64,000 nucleotides of DNA, taken from positions 248,001 to 312,000 of the forward strand of contig DATLIY010000007.1 of assembly GCA_035539175.1 (NCBI GenBank). Direction: 5' to 3'. Shown here piece after piece: positions 43,460-52,680 of the stretch. The stretch is from Acidisarcina sp. GTDB taxonomy: Bacteria > Acidobacteriota > Terriglobia > Terriglobales > Acidobacteriaceae. The notes below the pieces were generated by a model. That model saw nothing but the letters and a program-made list of their open reading frames with translations. It was not told the origin of the DNA and ran no database searches. Position 1 is the stretch's first letter. Each line of letters opens with the position of its first letter. The position numbers and the translations under genes were made by a program.

Positions 43460-46294
43460 ATGCAGAAGCCATTCCAAATTCGGCTTGCCGTGATCGTTTT
43501 AGCGATATCGACGATCTTCGCAGCCGTCTTCGCCACGCTGAACTTCATCCAGGAGGGCAAATTCCAAAAGCCCACAGATGGCGTCTGGTGGGTCGAGGCG
43601 CATGGCGGGCTGGAGGCACAGCGCGTTCTCCAGGACGGACCAGGACAGCGCGCCGGCATTAAGGCCGGCGATCTGCTGATTACCGCCAACGATCATCCCA
43701 CCCCCCGGTTGGCACCATTGGTGCGGCAGATGTATCGCACCGGGGTCTACGGAAAGGCCAATTACACGCTGATCCGCTCCGGTGTGCGCGTCGATGTGCC
43801 TGTGATTCTGGAGGCGCCGGATCGCAGCATCAACCAGGGCTTCCGGCTCATCGCGACGGTCTATCTGCTCATCGGGCTGTATGTGCTCTTCCGCCGCTGG
43901 ACCGCACCCCGGTCGACGCATTTCTACGTCTTCTGCCTGCTCTCTTTCGTTCTGTACTCCTTCAACTACACCGGCAAATTCAACTCCTTCGACTGGACGA
44001 TTTACTGGGGCAAGATCATCGCGGGCGCCCTGCAGCCTGCACTATTTCTGCACTTCGCGCTGGCTTTTCCTGAAGAACGGCCCTGGACCCAAGGCAAGCG
44101 CTGGCTGATCGCACTTACCTATGTGCCGGCATTCATCGTAGTGGGACTGCAGATTGCTGCGATTGAGTTGTGGTCGGCGACGGAGAAACTGGCTCACCGC
44201 CTGGATCAGATCGCAACCGGCTATCTGGCGATTTACTACTTGCTGGCCGCGCTCCTGTTCTTCATCAGCTATCGGCGCACCAACATTCCGCTGCGCCGCC
44301 AGCAACTGAAGTGGCTGACCCGCGGAACCGTGCTTGCGGTGGCGCCCTTCACCCTGCTCCACGTGATTCCGTTCCTGCTGGATCTGCCCGCCCCGGCGCT
44401 GCTGACAAAAGTTGCCGTCATTTCGCTGGTGTTTCTGCCGCTCACGTTCAGCTGGGCCATCGTTCGCTATCGCCTGATGGATGTGGACCTGATCTTCAAG
44501 CGGGGCGTGACCTATACCCTGGCCACGGCGGGCATCGTCGGCCTCTACTTTGGAGTGGTGGCTGTCGCCTCCGAAGTGGTGCACACCCGCCTGCCCCAAC
44601 TGCGTGTCTGGGGGTTGATTGTCGCCATCATCGTGACGGCGCAGCTATTCGACCCGCTGAAGCGCGCCATTCAGGAGTGGGTCGATCGCGTCTTCGACCG
44701 CAAACGCTATGATTACCGCCAGACGCTGATCGACTTTGGGCGTGGCCTCAGCTCGCAGACCGATCTCCGGACGCTGCTGAACTCGATCGTGGACCGCCTC
44801 CCGCGAACGCTGCTGGTTGCACGCGTTGCCGTCTTCCTCGCCGACGACGAATCCCACTACATGCTCAGCGCCGGACACGGACTTCCGCAGGACCTGGATT
44901 CGTCCGGCATGCAGCTCGACATGGGCTTTCTCGACTTCGACCTGCCCGATGCCGGCTCGCACATCTTTCTGGAAAATACGCAGCAGGCACTGCATCTCCC
45001 AGTGAGCCAGCGCAACACTGCCGCGCTGCTCGATCTCAACTACTACCTTCCCTGTCGCCTGCAGGAGAAGACGATCGCAGTGATCGGGCTGGGCCGCACC
45101 ATTGGCGGAGACTTCCTCTCCAGCGAGGACGTGGAACTGCTGGAGTCGCTGGCCAGCTACATCGGCATCGCCATACAGAATGCGAGACTCTACGCCCGGC
45201 TGGAAGAAAAGATCACCGAATATGAGCGGTTGAAGGAGTTCAATGAGAACATCGTGGAATCCATCAACGTCGGCATCTTTGCCGTGGATCTGGCCGATCG
45301 CATCGAAAGCTGGAACGCGCAGATGGAGGCGATGTACGCACTCTCCCGCGAAGAGGCGATTGGACAGCCGCTCGCCGAGATTTTTCCCCAGGATTTCATC
45401 GCCGAATTCCATCGCGTGCGCGAAGAGCCGGGCGTACATAACCTTTACAAATTCCGCCTGACCACGCGCACCGGCGAAACCCGTACTGCCAATATCGCAA
45501 TCGCGCCCCTGGTCTCGCGCAACTTCCAGACCGTCGGACGAATCATTCTGGTGGACGACTTCAGCGACCGCGTGGAACTGGAGGCGCAGTTGATGCAGGC
45601 GGAGAAACTATCCTCCATCGGCCTGCTTGCCGCCGGGGTCGCTCACGAAGTCAACACCCCACTTGCGGTGATCTCCTCCTATGCGCAGATGCTGGCGAAA
45701 CAGGTGCGGGGAGACGAGCGCCTGGGGCCGCTGCTCGACAAGATTACCCAGCAGACCTTCCGTGCATCGGAGATCGTCAACGGCTTGCTGAACTTCTCGC
45801 GCACCAGCGGAACGGAGTTCCGCGAACTGGACCTGAACCAGATCATCCAGGACACGCTGACGCTGCTGGAGCACCAGATGAAGACCTCGCGCGTGCAACT
45901 GGAGATTGCCCTCGAACCGGATCTGCCTGGCATTCTCGGCAACCCGGGCAAGCTGCAGCAGGTCTTCCTCAATCTCTTTCTCAACGCTAAGGATGCCATG
46001 GCGAGTGGCGGAGTCCTCAGCGTCAGGACGATTTCCAACGGTCATGTCGAGGTACTGATCGGCGACAACGGCTCGGGGATCGCGCCCGAGCATATGCAGC
46101 GAATCTACGACCCATTTTTCACAACCAAGAGTGCTCCGAAGGAAGGACAGCGGCGGGGTACCGGACTCGGACTGGCTGTCACCTACGGCATCATTCAGGA
46201 ACACGCCGGCAAAATACTAGTCGAAAGCCGCGTCGGCGAAGGAACAACATTTCACTTGGAATTCCCCATGGTAAGGAAACCCGTACATGTCTGA
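43460..46294 (+). CDS. PDZ-7TM-GAF-PAS sensor histidine kinase
   Basis: 944 residues in an unusual order: one membrane anchor (8-28), a periplasmic PDZ domain (about 45-120, DGPGQRAGIKAGDLLITANDHP), roughly seven more helices of 7TMR type (135-400), a GAF domain (about 420-590), a PAS domain (about 605-720, NIVESINVGIFAVDLADRIESWN), then HisKA with GVAHEVNTPLAVISSYAQML (His729) and HATPase_c with the N box NLFLNAKDAM, DNGSGI and GTGLGLAVTYGII. It overlaps the NtrC-type regulator by eight bases, so they form one two-component system. Confidence 0.93.
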   Translation: MQKPFQIRLAVIVLAISTIFAAVFATLNFIQEGKFQKPTDGVWWVEAHGGLEAQRVLQDGPGQRAGIKAGDLLITANDHPTPRLAPLVRQMYRTGVYGKANYTLIRSGVRVDVPVILEAPDRSINQGFRLIATVYLLIGLYVLFRRWTAPRSTHFYVFCLLSFVLYSFNYTGKFNSFDWTIYWGKIIAGALQPALFLHFALAFPEERPWTQGKRWLIALTYVPAFIVVGLQIAAIELWSATEKLAHRLDQIATGYLAIYYLLAALLFFISYRRTNIPLRRQQLKWLTRGTVLAVAPFTLLHVIPFLLDLPAPALLTKVAVISLVFLPLTFSWAIVRYRLMDVDLIFKRGVTYTLATAGIVGLYFGVVAVASEVVHTRLPQLRVWGLIVAIIVTAQLFDPLKRAIQEWVDRVFDRKRYDYRQTLIDFGRGLSSQTDLRTLLNSIVDRLPRTLLVARVAVFLADDESHYMLSAGHGLPQDLDSSGMQLDMGFLDFDLPDAGSHIFLENTQQALHLPVSQRNTAALLDLNYYLPCRLQEKTIAVIGLGRTIGGDFLSSEDVELLESLASYIGIAIQNARLYARLEEKITEYERLKEFNENIVESINVGIFAVDLADRIESWNAQMEAMYALSREEAIGQPLAEIFPQDFIAEFHRVREEPGVHNLYKFRLTTRTGETRTANIAIAPLVSRNFQTVGRIILVDDFSDRVELEAQLMQAEKLSSIGLLAAGVAHEVNTPLAVISSYAQMLAKQVRGDERLGPLLDKITQQTFRASEIVNGLLNFSRTSGTEFRELDLNQIIQDTLTLLEHQMKTSRVQLEIALEPDLPGILGNPGKLQQVFLNLFLNAKDAMASGGVLSVRTISNGHVEVLIGDNGSGIAPEHMQRIYDPFFTTKSAPKEGQRRGTGLGLAVTYGIIQEHAGKILVESRVGEGTTFHLEFPMVRKPVHV

Positions 46295-47723
46295 AGGCAC
46301 TTTGACCCTGCGTCCTGGGTCATCCATATCGCTCGCAGAAGCCCCGAATCGAATTCTGATCATCGACGACGAAGCGGGCATCCGGGAGTCGCTCCAAACG
46401 CTGCTGACACTGGAAGGTTACACAGTGGAATCCGCGAACGACGGAGAAGCCGGACTGATCGAGATCGATGAAAAGTCCTTCGACCTGGTCCTGCTCGATC
46501 TCGCCTTGCCCGGACAAAACGGCATCGAGATCCTGGGGCATATCCGCGAACGGCAGCCGCAGTTACCCGTCATCATGATCACGGCCTATGGCACCGTGGA
46601 CAACGTGGTGGATGCCATCCGCGCAGGTGCGCAAAACTTCGTCCAGAAGCCCTGGGATAACGAAAAGCTGCTGGCGGACATCCGTTCCGCAATCGCACGC
46701 CATCGCGCGGAAGAAGAAAATGTTCAACTGAAGCGGGCGCTCAAGCAGCGCTATAACTTTGAGAACATCGTCGGCAAGAGCGAGAACATGCTGCGCATCT
46801 TCGATCTGGTGGCACAGGTAGCCCCGAGCCGCTCCACCGTACTGATCCAGGGAGAAAGCGGCACGGGCAAGGAGCTCATCGCGAAAGCTCTGCACGCAAA
46901 CTCGCCGCGCCGCGATAAGCCGTTTGTGCCCGTGAATACAGGAGCGATGACGACGGATCTGCTGGAGTCCACGCTCTTCGGGCACGTCAAGGGTGCATTC
47001 ACTTCTGCTATCGCCTCCAAGAAGGGGCTCTTCGAGATTGCCAATAACGGCACACTCTTTCTCGACGAAATTGGAACCATGGGGATGGATACGCAGGCTA
47101 AAATCCTGCGCGTCCTGCAGGACAAGCGCTTTATGCATCTCGGTGGAGTGCAGGAGTTGCAGGTCGATGTCCGCATCATCGCGGCTACCAATGTCGATCT
47201 CCGCCAGGCGGTACGCGAAGGCAAGTTCCGCGAAGACCTCTACTACCGGCTGAACGTGATCACGATCGATCTGCCGCCACTGAGGAACCGCCGCGAAGAT
47301 ATTCCTCTGCTGGCGACACACTTCCTCAAGCGCTACTCAGACGAAAACGGGCTGGAGTTGCGTCACCTGGCGCCCGAGGCCATGCGTGCCCTGGTGGACT
47401 ATGATTGGCCTGGCAACGTCCGGGAGCTGGAGAATGTCATCGAGCGCGGAGTCGTGCTCTCATCCGGAACCAGCATCACCTCGGACCTTCTGCCCGGCCA
47501 TCTGACCGGCAGCAGCTATTCCTCCAGCCTGCTCGAACACAATCCTGACGCATCCCTCTTCGATATCCTCGAGGACATCGAGCGGCGAATCATCATGGAC
47601 AAGCTCGAGCGCTCCAACTGGAACCAGACGGAGGCCTCCGAGCAGTTCCGCATTCCGCTTTCCACCCTGAACCAGAAAATCAAACGCCTCAATATAGAAA
47701 TCAAGAAGCGCGTGAAAGAATAA
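46287..47723 (+). CDS. NtrC-family sigma-54 response regulator with a variant GAFTGA loop
   Basis: 478 residues. The receiver domain (about 22-140) has IDDE, the phospho-acceptor Asp71 in LVLLDLALPG and KPWD; the AAA+ domain has GESGTGKELIAKALH (Walker A), FLDEIGTM (Walker B), and the C-terminal Fis-type helix-turn-helix NWNQTEASEQFRIPLSTLNQKI. The sigma-54 contact loop is GAFTSA (236-241, bases 46992-47009) rather than GAFTGA. The eight-base overlap with the PDZ kinase marks a pair. It probably activates sigma-54 promoters, unless the variant loop changes that. Confidence 0.93.
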   Translation: MSEGTLTLRPGSSISLAEAPNRILIIDDEAGIRESLQTLLTLEGYTVESANDGEAGLIEIDEKSFDLVLLDLALPGQNGIEILGHIRERQPQLPVIMITAYGTVDNVVDAIRAGAQNFVQKPWDNEKLLADIRSAIARHRAEEENVQLKRALKQRYNFENIVGKSENMLRIFDLVAQVAPSRSTVLIQGESGTGKELIAKALHANSPRRDKPFVPVNTGAMTTDLLESTLFGHVKGAFTSAIASKKGLFEIANNGTLFLDEIGTMGMDTQAKILRVLQDKRFMHLGGVQELQVDVRIIAATNVDLRQAVREGKFREDLYYRLNVITIDLPPLRNRREDIPLLATHFLKRYSDENGLELRHLAPEAMRALVDYDWPGNVRELENVIERGVVLSSGTSITSDLLPGHLTGSSYSSSLLEHNPDASLFDILEDIERRIIMDKLERSNWNQTEASEQFRIPLSTLNQKIKRLNIEIKKRVKE

Positions 47724-47838
47724 GAGGCAGAACTTTAGAGGGGATTGGTTCTGTGTGCAGTCGGCATGAAAAGAACCGTGCCGCGTTCGAACTGAATCCA
47801 TAATCCCCGTCCCGCATCTAAGCTCTGAATTGGGAATC

Positions 47839-48618
47839 ATGCCCTTACGATCGATTGAGACGTTTTCAAAGCGAATAGTCGGCTCCGTTCAGGACTATGC
47901 CATCCTGTCCGCGTCTGCCCTGGCAAATCTGTTCAGTGGCCGGCTGTATTGGTCCGACATTGCAATGCAGGCAGACAGGATCGGGATCGGGTCACTACCC
48001 ATCGTCATCCTCACTGGCTTTTTTACTGGTGGCGTGCTCGCCCTGCAATCGGCCTCCACACTTTCTCAATTCGGGGCCACTGCCGTAACCGGACAGTTGG
48101 TCAGCTTCTCCATGATCAAGGAGCTTGGTCCAGTCCTGACCAGCCTCATGGTCTCCGGCAGAAACGCATCGGGAATGGCCAGCGAACTCGGTTCCATGAT
48201 GGTCACCGAACAGATCGATGCCATGCGGGCTCTTGGTACTGACCCGCTCAGGAAGCTGGTTACACCGCGCGTCGTGGCCACGATTTTCATGTTGTTCTTC
48301 CTGACGATCGTCTCGGACAGTGTCGGAACCGCTGGAGGCGCCTTTGTCGCGGTCTTCATGCTGGGCCAGGACGGCTCGCAGTATTACCATACGGCCTACC
48401 AGTCGCTGGTCTATGCCGATGTCCTGCAGGGACTCGTTAAGCCCATTTTCTTCGGATTCATCATCGCGACCATCGGCTGCTATTACGGCATGAACACGCG
48501 CGGAGGCACGCAGGGAGTCGGGCGCTCAACGACGCAGGCGGTGGTCGTATCTTCTGTGCTCATTATCGCCATTGACTTCGTCATCAGCCGTCTTATGATC
48601 GGCATCTTTGGGCGGTAA
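47839..48618 (+). CDS. mlaE: MlaE-family ABC permease
   Basis: 259 residues, about five or six membrane helices. VILTGFFTGGVLALQSASTLSQFGA, ELGPVLTSLMVSGRNASGMASELGSMMVTEQIDAMRALGTDP is the MlaE signature. With MlaF it forms the inner-membrane part of a lipid transporter that keeps outer-membrane asymmetry, normally with an MCE-domain MlaD. No MlaD, MlaB or MlaC gene is in the window. ATG 47839 was chosen; TTG 47830 is possible. Confidence 0.92.
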   Translation: MPLRSIETFSKRIVGSVQDYAILSASALANLFSGRLYWSDIAMQADRIGIGSLPIVILTGFFTGGVLALQSASTLSQFGATAVTGQLVSFSMIKELGPVLTSLMVSGRNASGMASELGSMMVTEQIDAMRALGTDPLRKLVTPRVVATIFMLFFLTIVSDSVGTAGGAFVAVFMLGQDGSQYYHTAYQSLVYADVLQGLVKPIFFGFIIATIGCYYGMNTRGGTQGVGRSTTQAVVVSSVLIIAIDFVISRLMIGIFGR

Positions 48619-48631
48619 GGATGGAAAATTG

Positions 48632-49465
48632 ATGGCGACGCAGACTCTCCCCGTCCCCGTTCCCGCCCTAGGCGCCGAGGAACCGGTGGTTGTGTTCGAC
48701 GACGTCTCCATCGGCTTTGACGGCAAACCCGTTCTCAAGAACATCTCTTTTCGCGTCGCCGTGGGAGAGACACGCATTCTGCTGGGCCCGGCAGGCGTGG
48801 GCAAGAGCGTGCTTCTTAAGCTGGCAAATGGGCTGCTTCGTCCGGACTCGGGACGAATCACGGTCTTTGGACAGGAAGTAAGCAGCATGCCGGAACGCGA
48901 TCTCTTCAAGCTTCGCTCCCGCATCGGCATGGTCTTCCAGGAGAGTGCCTTATTCGACTCCCTTACCGTTCGGGATAATGTCGCGTACCGCCTGCTGGAG
49001 GACAAGGTTCCTCAGGAAGAGATCGATGCCCGCGTCTCGCAGGCGCTTCGATTTGTAGAGCTGGAGCACACCATCGACATGTTTCCGGCGCAACTCTCCG
49101 GAGGCATGCGGCGCCGTGTCGCGATCGCGCGAGCCGTAATCTCCCATCCCGACCTGATCCTCTATGACTCCCCTACAGGCGGGCTGGACCCCGTGACTTC
49201 GACGACGATTATTGATCTGGTGATGAAACAGAGAGACGTGTACCACACCAGTTCCCTGCTGGTGACGCATCGCCTGCAGGACGCGTACACCCTGGCGACC
49301 CACACCTTTAATCAGGCCACCAATCAGGCAGAGCCTTCATCCGGAGACGAGGCCACCCTTCACACCAGCTTCCTGATGCTTCGAGATGGAGAGTTGATTT
49401 TCGATGGATCGACCCACGATCTGGTGACCTCCGACGATCCCTTTATCAAGGAATACCTGTCCTGA
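48632..49465 (+). CDS. mlaF: MlaF-type ABC ATPase with Ser instead of the Walker B Glu
   Basis: 277 residues. Walker A GPAGVGKSVLLKLAN, signature LSGGMRRRVAIARAV, and switch His VTHRLQDAY are present. Walker B reads LILYDSPTGGLDP: Asp179 is kept but the following general-base Glu is Ser180 (bases 49169-49171). A 30-residue insert (NQATNQAEPSSGDEATL) precedes the C-terminal domain. It begins 13 bases after mlaE and should pair with it. Other ABC proteins in the window keep the Glu, so the change is not a reading artefact. Confidence 0.92.
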   Translation: MATQTLPVPVPALGAEEPVVVFDDVSIGFDGKPVLKNISFRVAVGETRILLGPAGVGKSVLLKLANGLLRPDSGRITVFGQEVSSMPERDLFKLRSRIGMVFQESALFDSLTVRDNVAYRLLEDKVPQEEIDARVSQALRFVELEHTIDMFPAQLSGGMRRRVAIARAVISHPDLILYDSPTGGLDPVTSTTIIDLVMKQRDVYHTSSLLVTHRLQDAYTLATHTFNQATNQAEPSSGDEATLHTSFLMLRDGELIFDGSTHDLVTSDDPFIKEYLS

Positions 49466-49599
49466 GAATATCTGTCCTGAGCCGCTAGCCGCCTGGTCGC
49501 TGCCCCGGCGCTGACCCTTGCTTTGCCCGTTTTGCACCGTTCTGCTAGGCTTTCCTGTCTTGGTTTTCAGTCTGCGATTGATAACCCCGGAGACTTGCC

Positions 49600-50778
49600 A
49601 TGGGCTTCACGTTTCAAGGAGTGGACTTCATCGGTTTCGACGCTCTGCTCAGCGAGGACGAGCGTATGGCTCGCGATACAGCGCGGCAATTCGTCGAAGA
49701 CAATCTCATTCCCATCATTGAGCAGTGCAACCGCGATGGACGCTTCCCGCAAGAGCTGGTTGCGCCCATGGGACGCCTCGGTTTCTTCGGCGCGAATCTC
49801 GAAGGATATGGCTGCGCCGGGATGTCCAATGTGGAGTATGGCCTGGTGATGCAGGAGCTGGAGCGCGGCGACTCTGGCTTGCGCAGCTTCGTCAGCGTGC
49901 AGTCTGCATTGGTCATGTATCCCATCTACACCTTCGGCAGTCCGCAACAGAAGGATGAATGGCTCCCACGGCTGGCGACCGGAGAAAAGATTGGCTGCTT
50001 TGGACTGACGGAGCCGGATTTCGGATCGAATCCGGGCGGAATGCGTACCCGCGCGCGCCACGTTGGCGAAGGATACATTCTGAACGGCGAGAAGATGTGG
50101 ATTACCTCGGGCTCCATCGCGGATATCGCCATTGTGTGGGCCAAAGTTGACGACGAGGACGATAGCATCCGCGGCTTCCTGGTAGAGACGGACCGCCCCG
50201 GCTTCTCTGCCTACGATGTACACGGCAAATGGTCCCTCCGCGCTTCGGTCACCTCCGGCCTCTCTCTGCAGGATGTCTATGTTCCAGCGAGCAATCTGTT
50301 GCCCGCAAGCGGCGGCCTGAAGTCTCCGCTGATGTGCCTGAACCAGGCACGTTACGGAATCAGTTGGGGCGCCATCGGCGCAGCCATGTCCTGCTACGAC
50401 ACGGCGCGGCAGTATGCGCTGCTGCGCAAGCAGTTCCGCGATGAGCCCATTGCCAGCCACCAGTTGGTGCAGGAGAAACTAGCCTGGATGATTGGAGAGA
50501 TCAGCAAGGCGCAACTGCTGGCGCTGCACGTCGGCAGGCTCAAGGATAACGACACACTAGGCTATGAACACATCTCGCTGGCGAAGCGAAACAACGTGTG
50601 GATGGCGCTCGAGTGTGCGCGCATGGCTCGCGATGTGCTCGGCGCGAACGGCATCACGGACGACTATCCAGTCATGCGTCACATGATGAATCTGGAGTCG
50701 GTGAAGACGTATGAGGGCACGCAGGACATCCATACCCTCATCATTGGCCAGAAGATTACCGGAATTGCGGCGTACTAA
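49600..50778 (+). CDS. gcdH: Acyl-CoA dehydrogenase, glutaryl-CoA dehydrogenase-like
   Basis: 392 residues; FAD enzyme that desaturates and, in this subfamily, decarboxylates glutaryl-CoA to crotonyl-CoA. The FAD/CoA region GCFGLTEPDFGSNPGGM, the loop RSFVSVQSALVMYPI, and the catalytic Glu in VKTYEGTQDIHTLI are the GCDH-type. SVQSALVMYPIYTFGS matches the family around the substrate. It degrades Lys/Trp or aromatic compounds. No other gene of that path is adjacent. Confidence 0.82.
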   Translation: MGFTFQGVDFIGFDALLSEDERMARDTARQFVEDNLIPIIEQCNRDGRFPQELVAPMGRLGFFGANLEGYGCAGMSNVEYGLVMQELERGDSGLRSFVSVQSALVMYPIYTFGSPQQKDEWLPRLATGEKIGCFGLTEPDFGSNPGGMRTRARHVGEGYILNGEKMWITSGSIADIAIVWAKVDDEDDSIRGFLVETDRPGFSAYDVHGKWSLRASVTSGLSLQDVYVPASNLLPASGGLKSPLMCLNQARYGISWGAIGAAMSCYDTARQYALLRKQFRDEPIASHQLVQEKLAWMIGEISKAQLLALHVGRLKDNDTLGYEHISLAKRNNVWMALECARMARDVLGANGITDDYPVMRHMMNLESVKTYEGTQDIHTLIIGQKITGIAAY

Positions 50779-50842
50779 CGCACTCTGGAACCGAAACGCG
50801 GGGCACGAGGGAGCACACCCGCTTGGCCTGACCTCGATTGTC

Positions 50843-51994
50843 CTAGACCGCCACGGTGAAGGAGTCTTCTGTCCTTGTGACCGGCCTGTACATCGTATCC
50901 CGCTCCACCGGCTCGCGGCCCGCTTCCCGAATCAGGCGGATCAGGCCGTCGCGGCGCAATCCCTGGGGAGTCTTCGCCCCGGCATCGTGGTAGATCTTCT
51001 CTTCCACCACCGTGCCATCGATATCGTCCGCACCAAAGCGTAGCGATATCTGGGCAATCTTCGGAGTCATCATCTGCCAGTACGCCTTGATGTGAGGAAA
51101 GTTATCCAGCATCAGACGGCTCACCGCAATCTGGCGAATATCCATCATGCCAGTAGTCGTAGTCAGGTGCCCGAGAGCCGTATTCGCCGGATGGAACGCC
51201 AGTGGAATAAAGGTCTGGAAGCCGCCGGTGTCGTTCTGCACAGCGCGCAGCTTCAGCAGATGGTCCACGCGGTCTTCATCGTTCTCGATGTGCCCGTAGA
51301 GCATCGTCGCCGTCGAGCGAAGCCCAAGCCCGTGCGCGATCCTGGCCGTCTCCAGCCACTCATCCCCATTGATCTTGTGATCGCAGATGATGTGCCGGAC
51401 GCGATCGGCGAAGATCTCCGCTCCGCCACCCGGCATGGAGTCCACACCGGCGGCCTTGATCTTCATCAGCGTCTCCGGGATGGAAAGCTTCGCCCGCTTG
51501 GCCAGAAAGGCCACCTCCACCATGGTGAATGCCTTGATGTGCACCTTGGGGAAACGCTGCTTTAAGCCGGCAACAAGATCGAGGAAATATTCAAATGGCA
51601 GGTCGGGATGCAATCCGCCGACAATGTGAAACTCTGTCACCGCCTCGGTGTAACCGGAAGCCGCTGTCTCCCAGGCCTGCTCCAACGCCATGGTGTACGA
51701 GCCCTCGGCTCCCTTTTTGCGGCCAAAGGCGCAAAGGCGGCATGCGGCCACACACACATTCGTCGGATTGATATGCCGGTTGACATTGAAATAAGCGACA
51801 TTGCCATTCATCTGCTCACGAACCCAGTTGGCAAGCCAACCCACCGCAAGCAGATCGCTGGATTGATAGAGGGCTACGCCGTCCTCATAGCTCAGGCGTT
51901 CGCGGGCAAGGACTCGCTCCGCTATGGGGTTGAGGCGCGGGTCATTGGTCCTGAAGGGATGGCGTTCCACGGTTGCCATTGTCTCGACTGTCAT
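50843..51994 (-). CDS. mqnE: Aminofutalosine synthase (radical SAM)
   Basis: 383 residues. It joins SAM's adenosyl group to 3-[(1-carboxyvinyl)oxy]benzoate in futalosine-route menaquinone synthesis. The radical-SAM cluster is C81-x3-C85-x2-C88 in NVCVAACRLCAFGR, preceded by YFNVNRHINPTN. HIVGGLHPDLPFEYF, STATMLYGHIE and the C-terminal FGADDIDGTVVEEKIYHDAGA define MqnE/MqnC-type proteins, and the length and start fit MqnE. Other mqn genes are not adjacent. Menaquinol is the likely donor for the NO reductase. Confidence 0.93.
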   Translation of the reverse strand: MTVETMATVERHPFRTNDPRLNPIAERVLARERLSYEDGVALYQSSDLLAVGWLANWVREQMNGNVAYFNVNRHINPTNVCVAACRLCAFGRKKGAEGSYTMALEQAWETAASGYTEAVTEFHIVGGLHPDLPFEYFLDLVAGLKQRFPKVHIKAFTMVEVAFLAKRAKLSIPETLMKIKAAGVDSMPGGGAEIFADRVRHIICDHKINGDEWLETARIAHGLGLRSTATMLYGHIENDEDRVDHLLKLRAVQNDTGGFQTFIPLAFHPANTALGHLTTTTGMMDIRQIAVSRLMLDNFPHIKAYWQMMTPKIAQISLRFGADDIDGTVVEEKIYHDAGAKTPQGLRRDGLIRLIREAGREPVERDTMYRPVTRTEDSFTVAV

Positions 51995-52119
51995 ACTCTT
52001 CCATCATAAACGGAGCCGGGCTTCGGTGCAGAGGAGGCCGTCCTCCTATGCAGCAGGACCCGCCGGGGCCGCGACGCTGATACTATCGTGGAATTAAGAA
52101 AGCAAACCAGGGTCTTCCC

Positions 52120-52680
52120 ATGCGCTTCTTTGCAAAGCTCGCCTGCTATACTCTCGCACTCTTTCTCTGCCACACCGCCCTGGCACAGCCGGGGGCGGCA
52201 TCCGCTGCCAACAGCAACTTTCCCGTCGTGGCTTCTTACAACCTCGACAAGACCAAAGTGACTCTGCCCCGCGACTTGCAGGGAGAGATCAACCTTCTCA
52301 TGCTGTCGTTTGCACCTGAACAACAGAAGGACGTTGATAGCTGGAAACCCATTGTCAAAGAGGTCGAAACTTCCCGCCCCGGCTTTCGCCACTACCTTGT
52401 TCCCGTCTTTTCGCGGGAGAATTTTCTCTCCCGCTGGTGGATGAACTCCTCCCTGCGCAGCCGCCTGCCCGCGAATGAAGAGCGGAAGTGGACGATCCCC
52501 CTTTACCTCAACCGCCAGAGATTTCTCAAGCAGCTGCAAATTGCCTCCGATCAGGAGATTACGCTGCTGCTGGTGGAGAAGAGCGGCCAGATCCTATGGC
52601 GGACGACGGGAGCGCTTACCGAAGAGAAACGTGCCGCACTGCAGGAGGCGTTGATGGCATCCGACAAAGCAGGCCGCTAG
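52120..52680 (+). CDS. Exported thioredoxin-fold-like protein without CxxC
   Basis: 186 residues. A signal peptide (LACYTLALFLCHTALA) is followed by a domain resembling ATP10/thioredoxin-like proteins: TLPRDLQGEINLLMLSFAPEQQKDVDSWKPIV, LVPVFSRENFLSRWWMNSSLR and LLLVEKSGQILWRTTGALTEE. No Cys pair is present, so it is not a disulfide oxidoreductase. Its stop overlaps the convergent GNAT gene by four bases. Confidence 0.6.
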   Translation: MRFFAKLACYTLALFLCHTALAQPGAASAANSNFPVVASYNLDKTKVTLPRDLQGEINLLMLSFAPEQQKDVDSWKPIVKEVETSRPGFRHYLVPVFSRENFLSRWWMNSSLRSRLPANEERKWTIPLYLNRQRFLKQLQIASDQEITLLLVEKSGQILWRTTGALTEEKRAALQEALMASDKAGR

